In this document: positions 51,208 to 60,600 of the stretch, one piece after another | Layout: every line of letters begins with the position of its first letter | Numbering within the stretch: position 1 is the first letter of the stretch | DNA from: Candidatus Thalassarchaeum sp. | Lineage (GTDB): Archaea; Thermoplasmatota; Poseidoniia; Poseidoniales; Thalassarchaeaceae | Direction: 5' to 3' | Length of the DNA stretch: 64,000 nucleotides | Assembly (NCBI GenBank): GCA_022449345.1 | Contig: JAKURL010000008.1 | Coordinates: 17,937-81,936 of the forward strand | Notes under the pieces: generated by a model | What the model saw: only the letters and a program-made list of their open reading frames with translations | The model's database searches: none | Told to the model about the DNA's origin: nothing | Position numbers and translations under genes: made by a program

Positions 51208-53355
51208 TCAATCTTCTCTGCGACCATTTGACCGCATCGATTCATTTGCCGATTGGAAAGCATACAAAATCATCATTGGAATTAGAAGTACAATCGAAGA
51301 TTGTAGCACCACAGAAGAGTAGGGTTCGAAAGTCTCCTCTAGCGCATGCATTCGAATTTCCAAGGATCCCTCTTCTTGACTTTCTATCCACGCTACATTC
51401 GATTCCAAAACCTGTGGATTGGATTGGTCAACATCATCGTCAATTGTCAACTGTAAGGTTCTATTTTCCTCAATATCATGAAGGAATACATCTCTCGCAG
51501 TCAGTAAATCATCAGGTTCCGCAGTCGGATCGAATCTAGGGATTTGAAGGAATGCGACATTTTCACCGGAGATACTCGGTGAGGAAGAAGGCCAAACGGG
51601 ATCTGAAAGCAATAATTGAGAGCCACTTACTGTGTCGATTAGTATTGTACGGTGGACTGGACCGACATCGACTACCGCAACAATATGATTGCCATCTATT
51701 GCAAGTTCAACGATTTGAGAATTAGCGTAATCTACCTGCTCCTCGAATACCTCCTCAAGGTGTTCATCTACTACTTCGTCGGTAGTATTGGCTATGTCGA
51801 TACGAAGACTCAACTGAGTAGCAAGAGAGACGATATCCAGCACCGGACCATTTGCGGTGGAGTTTGCAGAGACGATTAGAGCACCGGAGGATGCAACGAC
51901 GCTATAGACCCCTTGAGGAGAAGGATATTCTGTAATCTGACCCGTTGCATCTCGATAGACAAAATCATCGGAATAAACAACTGCGATTACTGCTTCCTGA
52001 TTGGCATTTTCGGCTAGTAGTACATCGATTATTGGGTTAGAGTTAGGATTCATTTCTTCTGTCCACCAATCTAAATAAAAACTTTGGTCAGACTTGCTAT
52101 AGGGCCAGAATTCTAACTTGTGAGTATCAAATAGCGCAACCCCCTTTTCCGAGGCTGAAACTCTTGGCGTGGAGGTCCATCCTTGTTCTCCGATAATTAT
52201 CGTAGAGATTGTTTCTGACTCCCTAGTTTCAGAGTTCCAAGAGATTACTTGGACAGTGCCGTTTTCATTTTCTTGCACCGTGACTAACCATTCTCCTGAA
52301 CCTGCCGCATAGGTCGGCCATTCTACACCTTCGACTGGGAAATCTTGGTGAGTTGCGTCCCAGAGGAGAACTAATCCGGTACCGAGAAGGATTGCAATTA
52401 TCGCTACACCAGTTTGGGTCCTAGATGGTTCTCGCAAAGGAGCGAATTTCCTCTTCGCTGATCTATTTACTCCAGCAAGCCATGCTCTTGGGTCTTTCAT
52501 TAGTCGTGCTAATCGACGAGTGAATAATCGTTCATCGGCAAAGCGCCAAACAGGTTCGTGAGTCCTTTCAGTTAGACTGACTGCAAGGGTTGCTACCAGA
52601 ATGCCACCAATTATGTCGACGACCCAGTGAATTCCGAGGTAGAGAATCGCAAAACCAGTTAGCAGGATGAATATCATCAGAGCAGTTCTAAACTTGGCCC
52701 AGCGACCATCATCATCCCACTTTAGATAGGTTAACCAGACAGCAAAAGGTAGCCCTATGTGTAAACTCGGCATTCCATTTGTGAAAGGGTCGATTCTGGT
52801 GAACCAATTGTGAATCTCTGGAGTCAAATCATAGGCGATTGTCTCCATTGCTGGGATGTGATCTCCAGTAACTCGAACGTTGAAGAAAAGATAGAATGGA
52901 ATTGCTAAGACATAGACCCAAAACATCGACAGAGAAACTCTGTCTGCCATATGTCGGTCATCAAAATATATCGGATAAACGAAGGCGGCGAAGGTTGCTG
53001 TCATGAATCCCATGACGTAGAAATGGGTTAGGATGACTGACAGAACATCGTTCTGGAAGGCATCCTGAATCCAAAGTACGATATCCCCTTCGATAGCATA
53101 GACATACGGCGTCATATCGAGCTGAGTATTTGCCATCAGAATACGGTCTAGTTGGTCGAGAATATCCTTCCAGAGGTAGACCGAGAATACCACAAACATG
53201 TGAGCCCAGTAGCGACGAAACATATCGACGAAACCCTGGATTCGGATTTTTGCCCAAGGTGGTTTCATCAGAGGCATCAACGCTACGGAAAGGAGAATTG
53301 CACCCATCAGCCAAGAGATATAGATTCCAGAGCCACCCGCCATGTCGGTCTCCAC
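51208..53355 (-). CDS. PAP2-family phosphatase fused to an external beta-propeller-like domain
   Basis: A 715-residue membrane protein. The first 280 residues hold multiple helices with PAP2/inositol-phosphotransferase signatures: N-G-M-P-S-L-H-I-G-L near 193 and Y-L-G-I-H-W-V-V-D-I near 237. A further helix (about 318-336) is followed by roughly 340 residues rich in repeating beta-strands with S-x-x-x-W/Y and D-x-N-x, resembling a TolB/WD-like propeller, and a C-terminal helix (about 680-703). The layout implies a lipid phosphatase or transferase carrying an external sensing or binding domain. Start GTG 53355 or ATG 53343. Confidence 0.8.
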   Translation of the reverse strand: METDMAGGSGIYISWLMGAILLSVALMPLMKPPWAKIRIQGFVDMFRRYWAHMFVVFSVYLWKDILDQLDRILMANTQLDMTPYVYAIEGDIVLWIQDAFQNDVLSVILTHFYVMGFMTATFAAFVYPIYFDDRHMADRVSLSMFWVYVLAIPFYLFFNVRVTGDHIPAMETIAYDLTPEIHNWFTRIDPFTNGMPSLHIGLPFAVWLTYLKWDDDGRWAKFRTALMIFILLTGFAILYLGIHWVVDIIGGILVATLAVSLTERTHEPVWRFADERLFTRRLARLMKDPRAWLAGVNRSAKRKFAPLREPSRTQTGVAIIAILLGTGLVLLWDATHQDFPVEGVEWPTYAAGSGEWLVTVQENENGTVQVISWNSETRESETISTIIIGEQGWTSTPRVSASEKGVALFDTHKLEFWPYSKSDQSFYLDWWTEEMNPNSNPIIDVLLAENANQEAVIAVVYSDDFVYRDATGQITEYPSPQGVYSVVASSGALIVSANSTANGPVLDIVSLATQLSLRIDIANTTDEVVDEHLEEVFEEQVDYANSQIVELAIDGNHIVAVVDVGPVHRTILIDTVSGSQLLLSDPVWPSSSPSISGENVAFLQIPRFDPTAEPDDLLTARDVFLHDIEENRTLQLTIDDDVDQSNPQVLESNVAWIESQEEGSLEIRMHALEETFEPYSSVVLQSSIVLLIPMMILYAFQSANESMRSNGRRED

Positions 53356-53430
53356 TCCCTCAAATCATCGGGGTAACCGATGTATCAAGAATCCACCCCC
53401 GATGAAAATGCGACGGAAATTAACTAATTT

Positions 53431-53455
53431 CGTCCGAATCTAAGAGATTCGGACG
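53431..53455. terminator. 11-bp hairpin across the end of the Mrp-like gene
   Basis: CGTCCGAATCT and AGATTCGGACG form eleven perfect pairs around a three-base loop. The Mrp stop codon lies in its loop region, and an AT-rich stretch follows on the minus strand. This makes it a strong candidate for a transcript-end structure. Confidence 0.6.
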
Positions 53456-54471
53456 GTTGGGCCACTACTACCGTCTAACTCAACCAAGACGTTCGCAACA
53501 ACTGTATCGAAGGCTGCGGCAGTAGCACCATCAGGTTCAGCGATTATGCGGTGTACACCGTCGTCGCCACCTCTGACAATACCTGGGTCAAAGGGCAATG
53601 CACCTAGGAATGGGACTTCAAGTTCAGCGGCTGCTGTCTCGCCTCCACCCGACTTGAATACGTCCAGAGTGACCGACCAATCCCCATTCTCATCGGTGGT
53701 GGTTTGGATTGGTGTTCCAGTTGGCCCTATGACGCTAAGTTCTGAGTTGGGTTCGGCTTTCCCACGGATCGTGTAGCCACTCATATTTTCGACAACTCCC
53801 AGACATGGTAGAGAAATAGTCTTGGCGAAATTGATTGACTTGCGTGAATCTAGCAAAGCGACATCTTGAGGAGTTGTCACAATCACCACTCCATCGATTC
53901 CGGGAAGGCTCTGTGAGACCGTAAGCGGTTCGTCACTGGTACCGGGAGGGAAATCGATGATTAGAGCGTCGAGCTCACCCCAAGCTACATCTCCAATGAA
54001 TTGCTGAATTGCTCCTAGTTTGATTGGGCCGCGCCAAATCACTGGTTTGTCTGGGTCGTCGATTAGGAAAGCCATCGAGATAACTTTGAGTCCATGCGGT
54101 CCAATCGCAGGAAATATCTGCCCCTCTTCGACATTTAATTCAGCGTCTTCGATACCGAGCATTTTCGGGACATTCGGGCCGGTAATGTCGATATCCATCA
54201 GACCGACCTTCTTACCCTGTCGAGCAAGCGAAAGTGCCAGTCCAACGGAGACCGTTGATTTGCCTACACCACCCTTACCTGAGAGTACCATGACCTTGTG
54301 TTTGATTTCTTCATCCAACTGTGTCATTCGCATCTTTCGGCGCATCTGAGCATAGGCCTGCTCCATCTGTGCCTTCTGTTCAAGGGACGCGGATTCTTCC
54401 TCTGATGTCCCTTGTGAATCAGCCATTGGCAGGCCGTCGCCGTGATGGTGGGAGATTGGCGAATCAGACAT
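53440..54471 (-). CDS. Mrp/NBP35-like ATPase with Ig-like insertion in place of CxxC
   Basis: A 343-residue MinD-superfamily ATPase. The deviant Walker A is S-G-K-G-G-V-G-K-S-T (64-73), D-I-D-I-T-G-P-N lies at 93-100, and I-D-F-P-P-G-T-S-D is near 172. Standard Mrp proteins follow E-N-M-S-G with a CxxC that holds a bridging 4Fe-4S cluster. Here E-N-M-S-G is followed by about 39 residues (roughly 233-271) reading like a bacterial Ig-like repeat (G-K-A-E-P-N-S-E-L-S-V, then T-D-E-N-G-D-W-S-V-T), after which the Mrp pattern resumes at G-G-G-E. Only one Cys (223) remains in the protein. The N-terminus is His/Ser/Glu-rich. The ATPase is probably active but cluster binding is doubtful. Confidence 0.88.
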   Translation of the reverse strand: MSDSPISHHHGDGLPMADSQGTSEEESASLEQKAQMEQAYAQMRRKMRMTQLDEEIKHKVMVLSGKGGVGKSTVSVGLALSLARQGKKVGLMDIDITGPNVPKMLGIEDAELNVEEGQIFPAIGPHGLKVISMAFLIDDPDKPVIWRGPIKLGAIQQFIGDVAWGELDALIIDFPPGTSDEPLTVSQSLPGIDGVVIVTTPQDVALLDSRKSINFAKTISLPCLGVVENMSGYTIRGKAEPNSELSVIGPTGTPIQTTTDENGDWSVTLDVFKSGGGETAAAELEVPFLGALPFDPGIVRGGDDGVHRIIAEPDGATAAAFDTVVANVLVELDGSSGPTVRIS

Positions 54472-54543
54472 TGAACCGACTGGCGAGGTGAGGTCTACTT
54501 CAAGCCTACGTGGGGAAAAGAAAACAATCTCGAAGCAAAGATT

Positions 54544-54558
54544 CAGCCCTTTGGGCTG
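54544..54558. other. small intergenic hairpin
   Basis: CAGCCC and GGGCTG pair around a TTT loop, between the divergent Mrp-like and ArsC-like genes, about 49 bases before the latter's ATG. Confidence 0.4.
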
Positions 54559-54606
54559 TATTCTATTGCTGTTTCATTCAAGTAGGCCGACCATCCCTCA
54601 GGATGT

Positions 54607-54969
54607 ATGCGACTCCTCTTCGTCTGCGTTGGCAATACCTGCAGGAGTCAAATGGCAGAAGCCTTGGCTCGCCATTTTGGCCACGAAGCAGTATCTGCTG
54701 GCACCCATCCAGGGTCTACTGTGGCTGCTAATACTCTCACAGTGCTAGAAGAAATTGGAGTTAATACTGATGGCCTGAGACCGAAATCGGTTGATGACAT
54801 CGAAACCGAAGGCTGGGGTATGATAATCAGCATGGGATGTGGAGTTGAATGCCCAATGCTACCAATCGCAGAGGATTGGGGACTGGAAGACCCTGTTGGA
54901 CTACCCATGGATGTCTATCGAAGCACACGAGATACCATCATTGAGAACCTAAAGAGGCTCTCTGCTTAG
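54607..54969 (+). CDS. low-molecular-weight phosphatase / thioredoxin-type arsenate reductase
   Basis: A 120-residue protein. The P-loop is C-V-G-N-T-C-R-S (residues 7-14), with catalytic Cys7. C-G-V-E-C near 79-83 supplies the further cysteine pair of thioredoxin-coupled ArsC, and W-G-L-E-D-P near 96 the general acid Asp. It could reduce arsenate or act as a protein tyrosine phosphatase; the extra Cys pair favours the former. Start ATG 54607 is divergent from the Mrp-like gene. Confidence 0.85.
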   Translation: MRLLFVCVGNTCRSQMAEALARHFGHEAVSAGTHPGSTVAANTLTVLEEIGVNTDGLRPKSVDDIETEGWGMIISMGCGVECPMLPIAEDWGLEDPVGLPMDVYRSTRDTIIENLKRLSA

Positions 54970-55013
54970 ACAACCGACGCTTAGAAAAGTGAGTCTTGTT
55001 TCCCGAATTTCGC

Positions 55014-55088
55014 ACGAGTGTAGTGTAGTGGTTATCACCGGGCGTTGCCAACGCCTGAACCCGGGTTCAAATCCCGGCACTCGTACCA
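55014..55088 (+). tRNA. tRNA-Gly, anticodon GCC
   Basis: The plus strand folds as a complete cloverleaf. Acceptor ACGAGTG/CACTCGT, D stem GTG/CAC, anticodon stem GGGCG/CGCCT and loop TTGCCAA give anticodon GCC (Gly, GGC/GGU). The T arm is CCGGG-TTCAAAT-CCCGG. CCA is encoded and there is no intron. Confidence 0.96.
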
Positions 55089-55099
55089 ATTTCTCACGA

Positions 55100-57460
55100 T
55101 TACGTACGCCGATGCTCTGCAATTTGAGCGTCCGTCCAACCGGCCTCTCGTAACTCATCATCGGTGTACATTGCTACCGGACTCGGAGGACTTACGTGGT
55201 GGGAATGGTCCTGTGCCCATTGTTGAGCCTCTGGCTTCTTGCGAGAAATTGTCACAAATATCGCCCCTCCTACAATTAATCCAAGGAACAAGACTAGAAC
55301 GAGTACGCTCAAAATCATATCACCCGTGGACTGCCAAAGTGAGAAATTAGGGTAAACATCTGAATTATCCCCCACTCCATCTCCATCAGTATCCTTCCAC
55401 TCAGCAGCATTCAATGGGAAGGCATCAAATCCATCATTCCAACCATCTGAATCAGTATCGCTGTTGAGTGGATCAGTACCAGCAGAAATTTCAGTAAGAT
55501 CTGACAAACCATCTCCATCGTCATCTAAATCGGCGTTGTTACCAACACCATCGCCATCAGAATCCAGATACTCATTTGGATCATCTGGGAAAGCATCATC
55601 ATCGTTGATGGTACCATCTCCATCTCTATCCGGATCCATGCCATCGCACAGGCCATCTCTATCGGAATCTGTTGGTTCGATTGAAGAATCGTCCTTGTCT
55701 CCATCGCAGGTTTCCTCAGCTAAGTCGGACCAGCCATCTCCATCATCGTCGGTATCGGCATTGTTTCCAATTCCGTCACCATCGGTATCGAACCATTCTG
55801 ACGGATCCAGAGGAAACACATCTACAGTATCAGACCATTTGTCGCCATCGTCGTCAGTATCGACGGCATCGCAAAGGGAGTCCCCATCGAAATCTTGGGG
55901 ATAACTTAGGGAATCTAATGGACCGGTACCACACTGTACCTCTTTTGTGTCAATCCAGCCGTCATTGTCGTCATCTGTGTCGGCGTTATTGCCAATACCA
56001 TCAGAATCGGTATCTAGCCATTCAGACGGATTCTTTGGGAAACTATCGAGGTTGTCTTCCCAACCATCGTTGTCATCGTCAGAGTCCAACTCGTCACATT
56101 CTCCATCACCATCGGTATCGAGAGGTTGAGAGAATACACTCGTTGGGTCTGAACCACAGTCCTGCTCATAAATGTCAGAAAATTCATCATTGTCATCGTC
56201 CAAGTCCGCATTATCCCCGATACCGTCCTTATCGTTATCATTCCATTCGGTTGGATCATCTGGGAAGTCATCGATAGGATCATTGTAGCCGTCATCATCA
56301 TCGTCGGGGTCTAAGCCGTCACATATTCCGTCTGAATCTATGTCGGATGGGAATGAACTAGCATCGAATTGGTCGGTACCACACTGGGATTCGTCTAGGT
56401 CATCCCAACCATCATTATCATCGTCTAAATCAGCATTATCACCTGTTCCATCAGAGTCGAAATCGCTGCACTCAGAAGCATCGTCTGGGAATGCATCCTC
56501 TTCATCGGGACAACCGTCTCCATCTGCGTCAGGGAAGCCACCCGCTTGATTATTCCACATGGTCATAGGGACAATATCAGTAGCGTTCTCTGGATCAAAA
56601 TAGAATCCTGCGAAACCACCCCATTCTGTAAATAACAGCAAATCAATAATCTCCCCCCCATTGGAGACATTTCTAACCTCCACTTGCAAAACAGATAGTG
56701 TGGTTGGCGAGGAACCGGATGAGTCCGCCTCGTTGTATCCATCGAACTCTATGGATAATTCTTGGAGTCCTTCATAGGAAGTATCCTCCATCCAATAATC
56801 TGAGCCAGAATCTTCGCTTCTACTTCCGTTATCGTTGAGGTCAACCCAAGACCAATCTTCCCAATTTTCAGAAGTTACTGTGAATGTTGTTCCAACAGTC
56901 ATCGAAGAAGGGGTACTGGTTTCGGACACCTCTGTGGTGATATTTTCCCAATATCTTCCCGCCTCATCGTCGGCCAAGGTTCCGTAGTCTATGTAGTAAT
57001 CTTCGAAGTATCTAGAATCCCTTTCGTACCAATCGTCTCCAATTGCGGTATATGTTGTTACATCGTATGTGTAATCGTTTTCAATGGATATACCATAAAC
57101 GTCATTGTAAGCGGTGAGATGTATTCCTTGACGTGTTTCTCTCACATTACACTGCCCCGTGAAGTCGCCGATTGAGCAGGACTCATCCGCTTGAGTCCAA
57201 TACCCTACATCACTTCTTATTGAGTGAATTACAACCCTGTCCCAAAATGGATCACTCTCTATGTTTTCTTTGATGTAGATGGAAAGTTGTTGGCCATCGA
57301 GCTTGACATAATCACCATCCACAGGGGTGAAATCCAAATCAACAGTAATCGATTTTGGGCTTGTTGAAGAAGTGCTATCTGTTGATGAGGCAGCGATGAT
57401 TGGTGATGCTAAAGCGCTCAAGGCGATGGCAGAGAGGATTACTGCTGAGACCCTATTCAC
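55100..57460 (-). CDS. secreted calcium-binding thrombospondin type 3 repeat protein, membrane anchored
   Basis: A 786-residue exported protein. An N-terminal signal peptide (about 1-23, ending near S-P-I-I-A-A-S) is followed by a roughly 300-residue beta-rich domain. Then come D-x-D-x-D-G calcium loops (D-T-D-G-D-G-I-G-N-N-A-D-L-D-D-D) repeated about ten times with an underlying period near 75 residues. Paired Cys-Asp-x-x-D sites occur. A membrane helix near 720-742 precedes a short C-terminal basic and D-D-E-L-R-E-A-G-W tail. It likely projects a rigid Ca-dependent stalk from the cell surface. Function unknown. Confidence 0.85.
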   Translation of the reverse strand: MNRVSAVILSAIALSALASPIIAASSTDSTSSTSPKSITVDLDFTPVDGDYVKLDGQQLSIYIKENIESDPFWDRVVIHSIRSDVGYWTQADESCSIGDFTGQCNVRETRQGIHLTAYNDVYGISIENDYTYDVTTYTAIGDDWYERDSRYFEDYYIDYGTLADDEAGRYWENITTEVSETSTPSSMTVGTTFTVTSENWEDWSWVDLNDNGSRSEDSGSDYWMEDTSYEGLQELSIEFDGYNEADSSGSSPTTLSVLQVEVRNVSNGGEIIDLLLFTEWGGFAGFYFDPENATDIVPMTMWNNQAGGFPDADGDGCPDEEDAFPDDASECSDFDSDGTGDNADLDDDNDGWDDLDESQCGTDQFDASSFPSDIDSDGICDGLDPDDDDDGYNDPIDDFPDDPTEWNDNDKDGIGDNADLDDDNDEFSDIYEQDCGSDPTSVFSQPLDTDGDGECDELDSDDDNDGWEDNLDSFPKNPSEWLDTDSDGIGNNADTDDDNDGWIDTKEVQCGTGPLDSLSYPQDFDGDSLCDAVDTDDDGDKWSDTVDVFPLDPSEWFDTDGDGIGNNADTDDDGDGWSDLAEETCDGDKDDSSIEPTDSDRDGLCDGMDPDRDGDGTINDDDAFPDDPNEYLDSDGDGVGNNADLDDDGDGLSDLTEISAGTDPLNSDTDSDGWNDGFDAFPLNAAEWKDTDGDGVGDNSDVYPNFSLWQSTGDMILSVLVLVLFLGLIVGGAIFVTISRKKPEAQQWAQDHSHHVSPPSPVAMYTDDELREAGWTDAQIAEHRRT
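55345..56540 (-). repeat. TSP3-type repeat array within the surface protein
   Basis: The gene contains repeated units of about 225 bases encoding D-T-D-G-D-G-I-G-N-N-A-D-x-D-D-D and S-E-W or P-x-E-W segments. The units are diverged, so the array is a protein-level repeat. It is not a direct DNA repeat of high identity. Confidence 0.75.
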
Positions 57461-57519
57461 ATTGTTGGTGAGTATGTGGTGAGATAAGGAGGTTCGCCCA
57501 TCATGTCGAGGGTATTTTC

Positions 57520-60500
57520 CTACTCAAATTCCGCATTTCGCATGGTAACTATGATTGCAGTAGCTCCCAAGGCGAGAAGCAATAGCAATCCAATTAGGAC
57601 TAGAGTAGTGGAATTTTCTGCAATCCAATTTGCTCCACCTCCGCCCGAAGACTTCTCATCCACGAGTTCGATCGTGTATGTCTGATCTTCAGCAGGCGTC
57701 ATCGATTGAAAAATATCCGAGGCCCGAATAAGGAAATTCATCTCACCTTGAGAAAGTGTAGAGCGGACATCGATTTGCATCGAGAATATACCATCGCCAG
57801 CAACCCTGTCTACATCCTGCCCATCATCCTTCAGCAATAGCCATGTTTCGGACTTACCGATTGGGGCAAGACGTCCAATTTTTGCTTGGGAGGAAGACAC
57901 ACCATCCGGATCGCTAATTGTAACTTCAATCGTGTAGGTCTTCTCGCCAGATTTCGGAATCTCGACGACAGAAACCCATTCGCCTTCGTCAAAGAAGGAG
58001 ACATTGGTAATCTTAGGTGCCTCGTTGAGCACTTGAATTACCGCACCGGCATCGATTAGCGCGCTGGCACCTTGGTTATCGACGACTTGAATTGGAATTG
58101 TGCGCTGACCTGGAGCGAGGGAATTAGGCAGAACAAATTGACCTGCCCAACGACCGCTATTAGAGTCGAAGGAAAGTGAAGTTAGTTCTCCACCAGCACT
58201 CAGTAAATCGATTACAACCGATTCTACTCCATGTCCATCTTCGACTTTCAGACTGGCATTGATAATTTCACCTCTATATGCAAATTCAGGAGTGTAAACG
58301 CGTGAGGTAATTCGAGGTGCGGCATTTGAGATTTCGAGATCAGAAGTTGTCTGAACATCCGTCCAAAGATCGTCCATCTTTACTGGAACGGATAAGTTTC
58401 CAAACTCCAAACCATCGTGTTCGATAAAGGCCGTCCAGACTGAATCATGAATCACCTCATCACCATTCAGACCAGCATCGGAGAGGGTGATTATTCCCAG
58501 GCCAAATTCACTCAAGTCGACCATAACCCCAACAACATCCGTGTCGACATCCTCGACCACGGCTTCGAGGTGAGCCACTCCGCCTTCGGTAAACAGGACG
58601 CCTTCTCTGAAGCTAAGACTTAGCAAGGCAGGGGGAGTATTTCCCGATGCAGTAATTACCGAAGGATATAGCACCCTCTCGAGCGTCTGGTGTTCCACTA
58701 CTCGGATAATTTGTGATTCTGAATTGTTTTCATCTTCTATTGGCAGACCGATATCAATTATACGATACACTTCGTGAAGCATACCAGTAAGCAAACCCTC
58801 ATTGATTACGGTTCCATAAGCTGTGAAATTGTCGAGTGATTGAGTATCCTGCCATTCGGCCAACTCGACTTCATGACCATCGGCCATCCCCATTCTAGTA
58901 CCGATGATTTCAATCGCCTGTCCATTTCCATCACGAGAGGTCGGGAAACTATCTCCAATTAGATACTTGTCTGGAACCACACCGGTTTCTCTGAATCCAG
59001 TGATGTTCATGTCGCCCTCATATTCGGGCCGTTGAGGATCTAATCGAATCGGCGACCTTTCCGGATATTCATTGCTAGTAGTTCCGTTGTCTTCGACATA
59101 CAGGTAACGAATTGTGCGATTTGCCCAATCGGTCTGGGGTACGGTGTATTCGTAGGTCAGATTATGCTCTGCTTCTATCTCTTGGCTAATAGGGCCGATT
59201 GGGGTTCCTGAAATATTTAACCAGAATTCATTTTGGATCACATCAACTTCGAATTCTTCCCCAGTTGCGTTTGCCTGAATCAAGGAGTTATCTATTTGGC
59301 GAACAAAACCAAAGGAACCACTTGCATCACCCGAATATTCCCCATCGATGATGAGTCGATCTTGCACGACTTCGCCACCAAGTTCCTCGTAGTGGATATC
59401 TGGAACGGTACCATTAACCTGAATTTCGAATTGACTATCTTCGATGAGGAAGCCAAATTCGCCCGAGCCTTTGATCTTCAATGATTGTTCAGTACGCACA
59501 CCGTCAAGCCACTTCTCCCGTGCGCGGAACTCATCTAATTCAATGGAGAATGTTTCGTCTTGAGTCTGAATACGGATGCTCAGGTTTGCTTCTATCTGAG
59601 TGTCAGATAGCCTCCGTGCACCATCTTCATCCCATGTTTCGATATAGAAAACGGATAATTCACCATAGCCGCCTTGAGTGCTATTGTTTGAGCCACCATT
59701 GTACGAAATAGAACCAGAAGCTTCGAGCGTAAGCCGCTCGGTGAGTATTCCATTCTCCCAATCTCGAAGGATGTATGCTTGGTATACATTGGCCTCAACA
59801 TCGATGAGAGAATCCTCTGAATCACTTTGGAAAAGCAAGGCTCCAGAACCACGCATCTCGAATATCTGCCGAGTTATCTCAGTGCCTTCGTAAGTCTCAT
59901 TCATCCAAACATTATCCAAATCAAGATTCAGATACACCTGGTCACTACCGGTGTCGAAATCGAGAACAAGGGAACCGTTTCCTAATTCGCTGGAACTCAA
60001 ACTCTCACCAGTTCGCTTCTGCCAACCGCGGCCTTCGAAATACAGACTCGAGCCTCCTTCCGCTTCGTTTTGTAACTCCCAAGTGGTTTCGCGGGTGATT
60101 TCATGGTCTGCCGTGGGTTGATTCCACATTGTCATATCCAAGGAGCGAGAGCAGGTTGCCTCGGTGGAACTTACCTCGACAAACACTTCGTCGAGGAATT
60201 CCGGTTCATCCGGTAATACAACGTCTATTTCTCCACCGGCTACAACAAAACTAACGTCAGCCTCAGTAGCGATAATTTGTCCGTCTCTAATTTGTTGAAC
60301 ATCTATGGTTACTCCACTTGGAGAAGTGCCATTTTGAAATGCTGGCTCAAAGGTGGTCCTGTAGCGATGAATAACCGATTCTTGCCAAGTGAAATTTTCA
60401 TCAATTGTCCAGTCATACTCCCAGTCCACTAGAATTTGACAGGTTTGTGCAGGCTCAGTCTCATCGGCTCCGACGATTCCACTCATCGGTGCAAGAAGCA

Positions 60501-60540
60501 TTAGCGCCAGCAACACGGCTGTCTGAACTCGATTACGCAC
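57520..60540 (-). CDS. large secreted surface protein with C-terminal membrane anchor
   Basis: A 1006-residue protein. The N-terminal signal peptide is about residues 1-24 (L-L-A-L-M-L-L-A-P-M-S-G). The body is beta-rich, acidic and Ser/Thr-rich. The region 680-930 contains Ig/cadherin-like segments (V-E-D-G-H-G-V-E, I-S-D-P-D-G-V-S-S) and D-D-G-Q-D-V-D-R-V-A-G-D-G. A Gly/Ser linker precedes a single C-terminal helix (about 977-1000) and a short cytoplasmic tail. It begins at a GTG. It is followed by the TSP3 protein on the same strand and is probably part of the same cell-surface locus. Function unknown. Confidence 0.8.
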   Translation of the reverse strand: MRNRVQTAVLLALMLLAPMSGIVGADETEPAQTCQILVDWEYDWTIDENFTWQESVIHRYRTTFEPAFQNGTSPSGVTIDVQQIRDGQIIATEADVSFVVAGGEIDVVLPDEPEFLDEVFVEVSSTEATCSRSLDMTMWNQPTADHEITRETTWELQNEAEGGSSLYFEGRGWQKRTGESLSSSELGNGSLVLDFDTGSDQVYLNLDLDNVWMNETYEGTEITRQIFEMRGSGALLFQSDSEDSLIDVEANVYQAYILRDWENGILTERLTLEASGSISYNGGSNNSTQGGYGELSVFYIETWDEDGARRLSDTQIEANLSIRIQTQDETFSIELDEFRAREKWLDGVRTEQSLKIKGSGEFGFLIEDSQFEIQVNGTVPDIHYEELGGEVVQDRLIIDGEYSGDASGSFGFVRQIDNSLIQANATGEEFEVDVIQNEFWLNISGTPIGPISQEIEAEHNLTYEYTVPQTDWANRTIRYLYVEDNGTTSNEYPERSPIRLDPQRPEYEGDMNITGFRETGVVPDKYLIGDSFPTSRDGNGQAIEIIGTRMGMADGHEVELAEWQDTQSLDNFTAYGTVINEGLLTGMLHEVYRIIDIGLPIEDENNSESQIIRVVEHQTLERVLYPSVITASGNTPPALLSLSFREGVLFTEGGVAHLEAVVEDVDTDVVGVMVDLSEFGLGIITLSDAGLNGDEVIHDSVWTAFIEHDGLEFGNLSVPVKMDDLWTDVQTTSDLEISNAAPRITSRVYTPEFAYRGEIINASLKVEDGHGVESVVIDLLSAGGELTSLSFDSNSGRWAGQFVLPNSLAPGQRTIPIQVVDNQGASALIDAGAVIQVLNEAPKITNVSFFDEGEWVSVVEIPKSGEKTYTIEVTISDPDGVSSSQAKIGRLAPIGKSETWLLLKDDGQDVDRVAGDGIFSMQIDVRSTLSQGEMNFLIRASDIFQSMTPAEDQTYTIELVDEKSSGGGGANWIAENSTTLVLIGLLLLLALGATAIIVTMRNAEFE

Positions 60541-60600
60541 GTTCTTACCCCTGCGGGGTATTGTTTGAAGACTCCCCCGTCATGATTGGGAAATTGAGAT

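Noticed and set aside
55345-56540. Possible CRISPR or direct DNA repeat array
   Set aside because: The periodicity is in the encoded Asp/Gly calcium loops, the units are diverged, and they lie inside one open frame.
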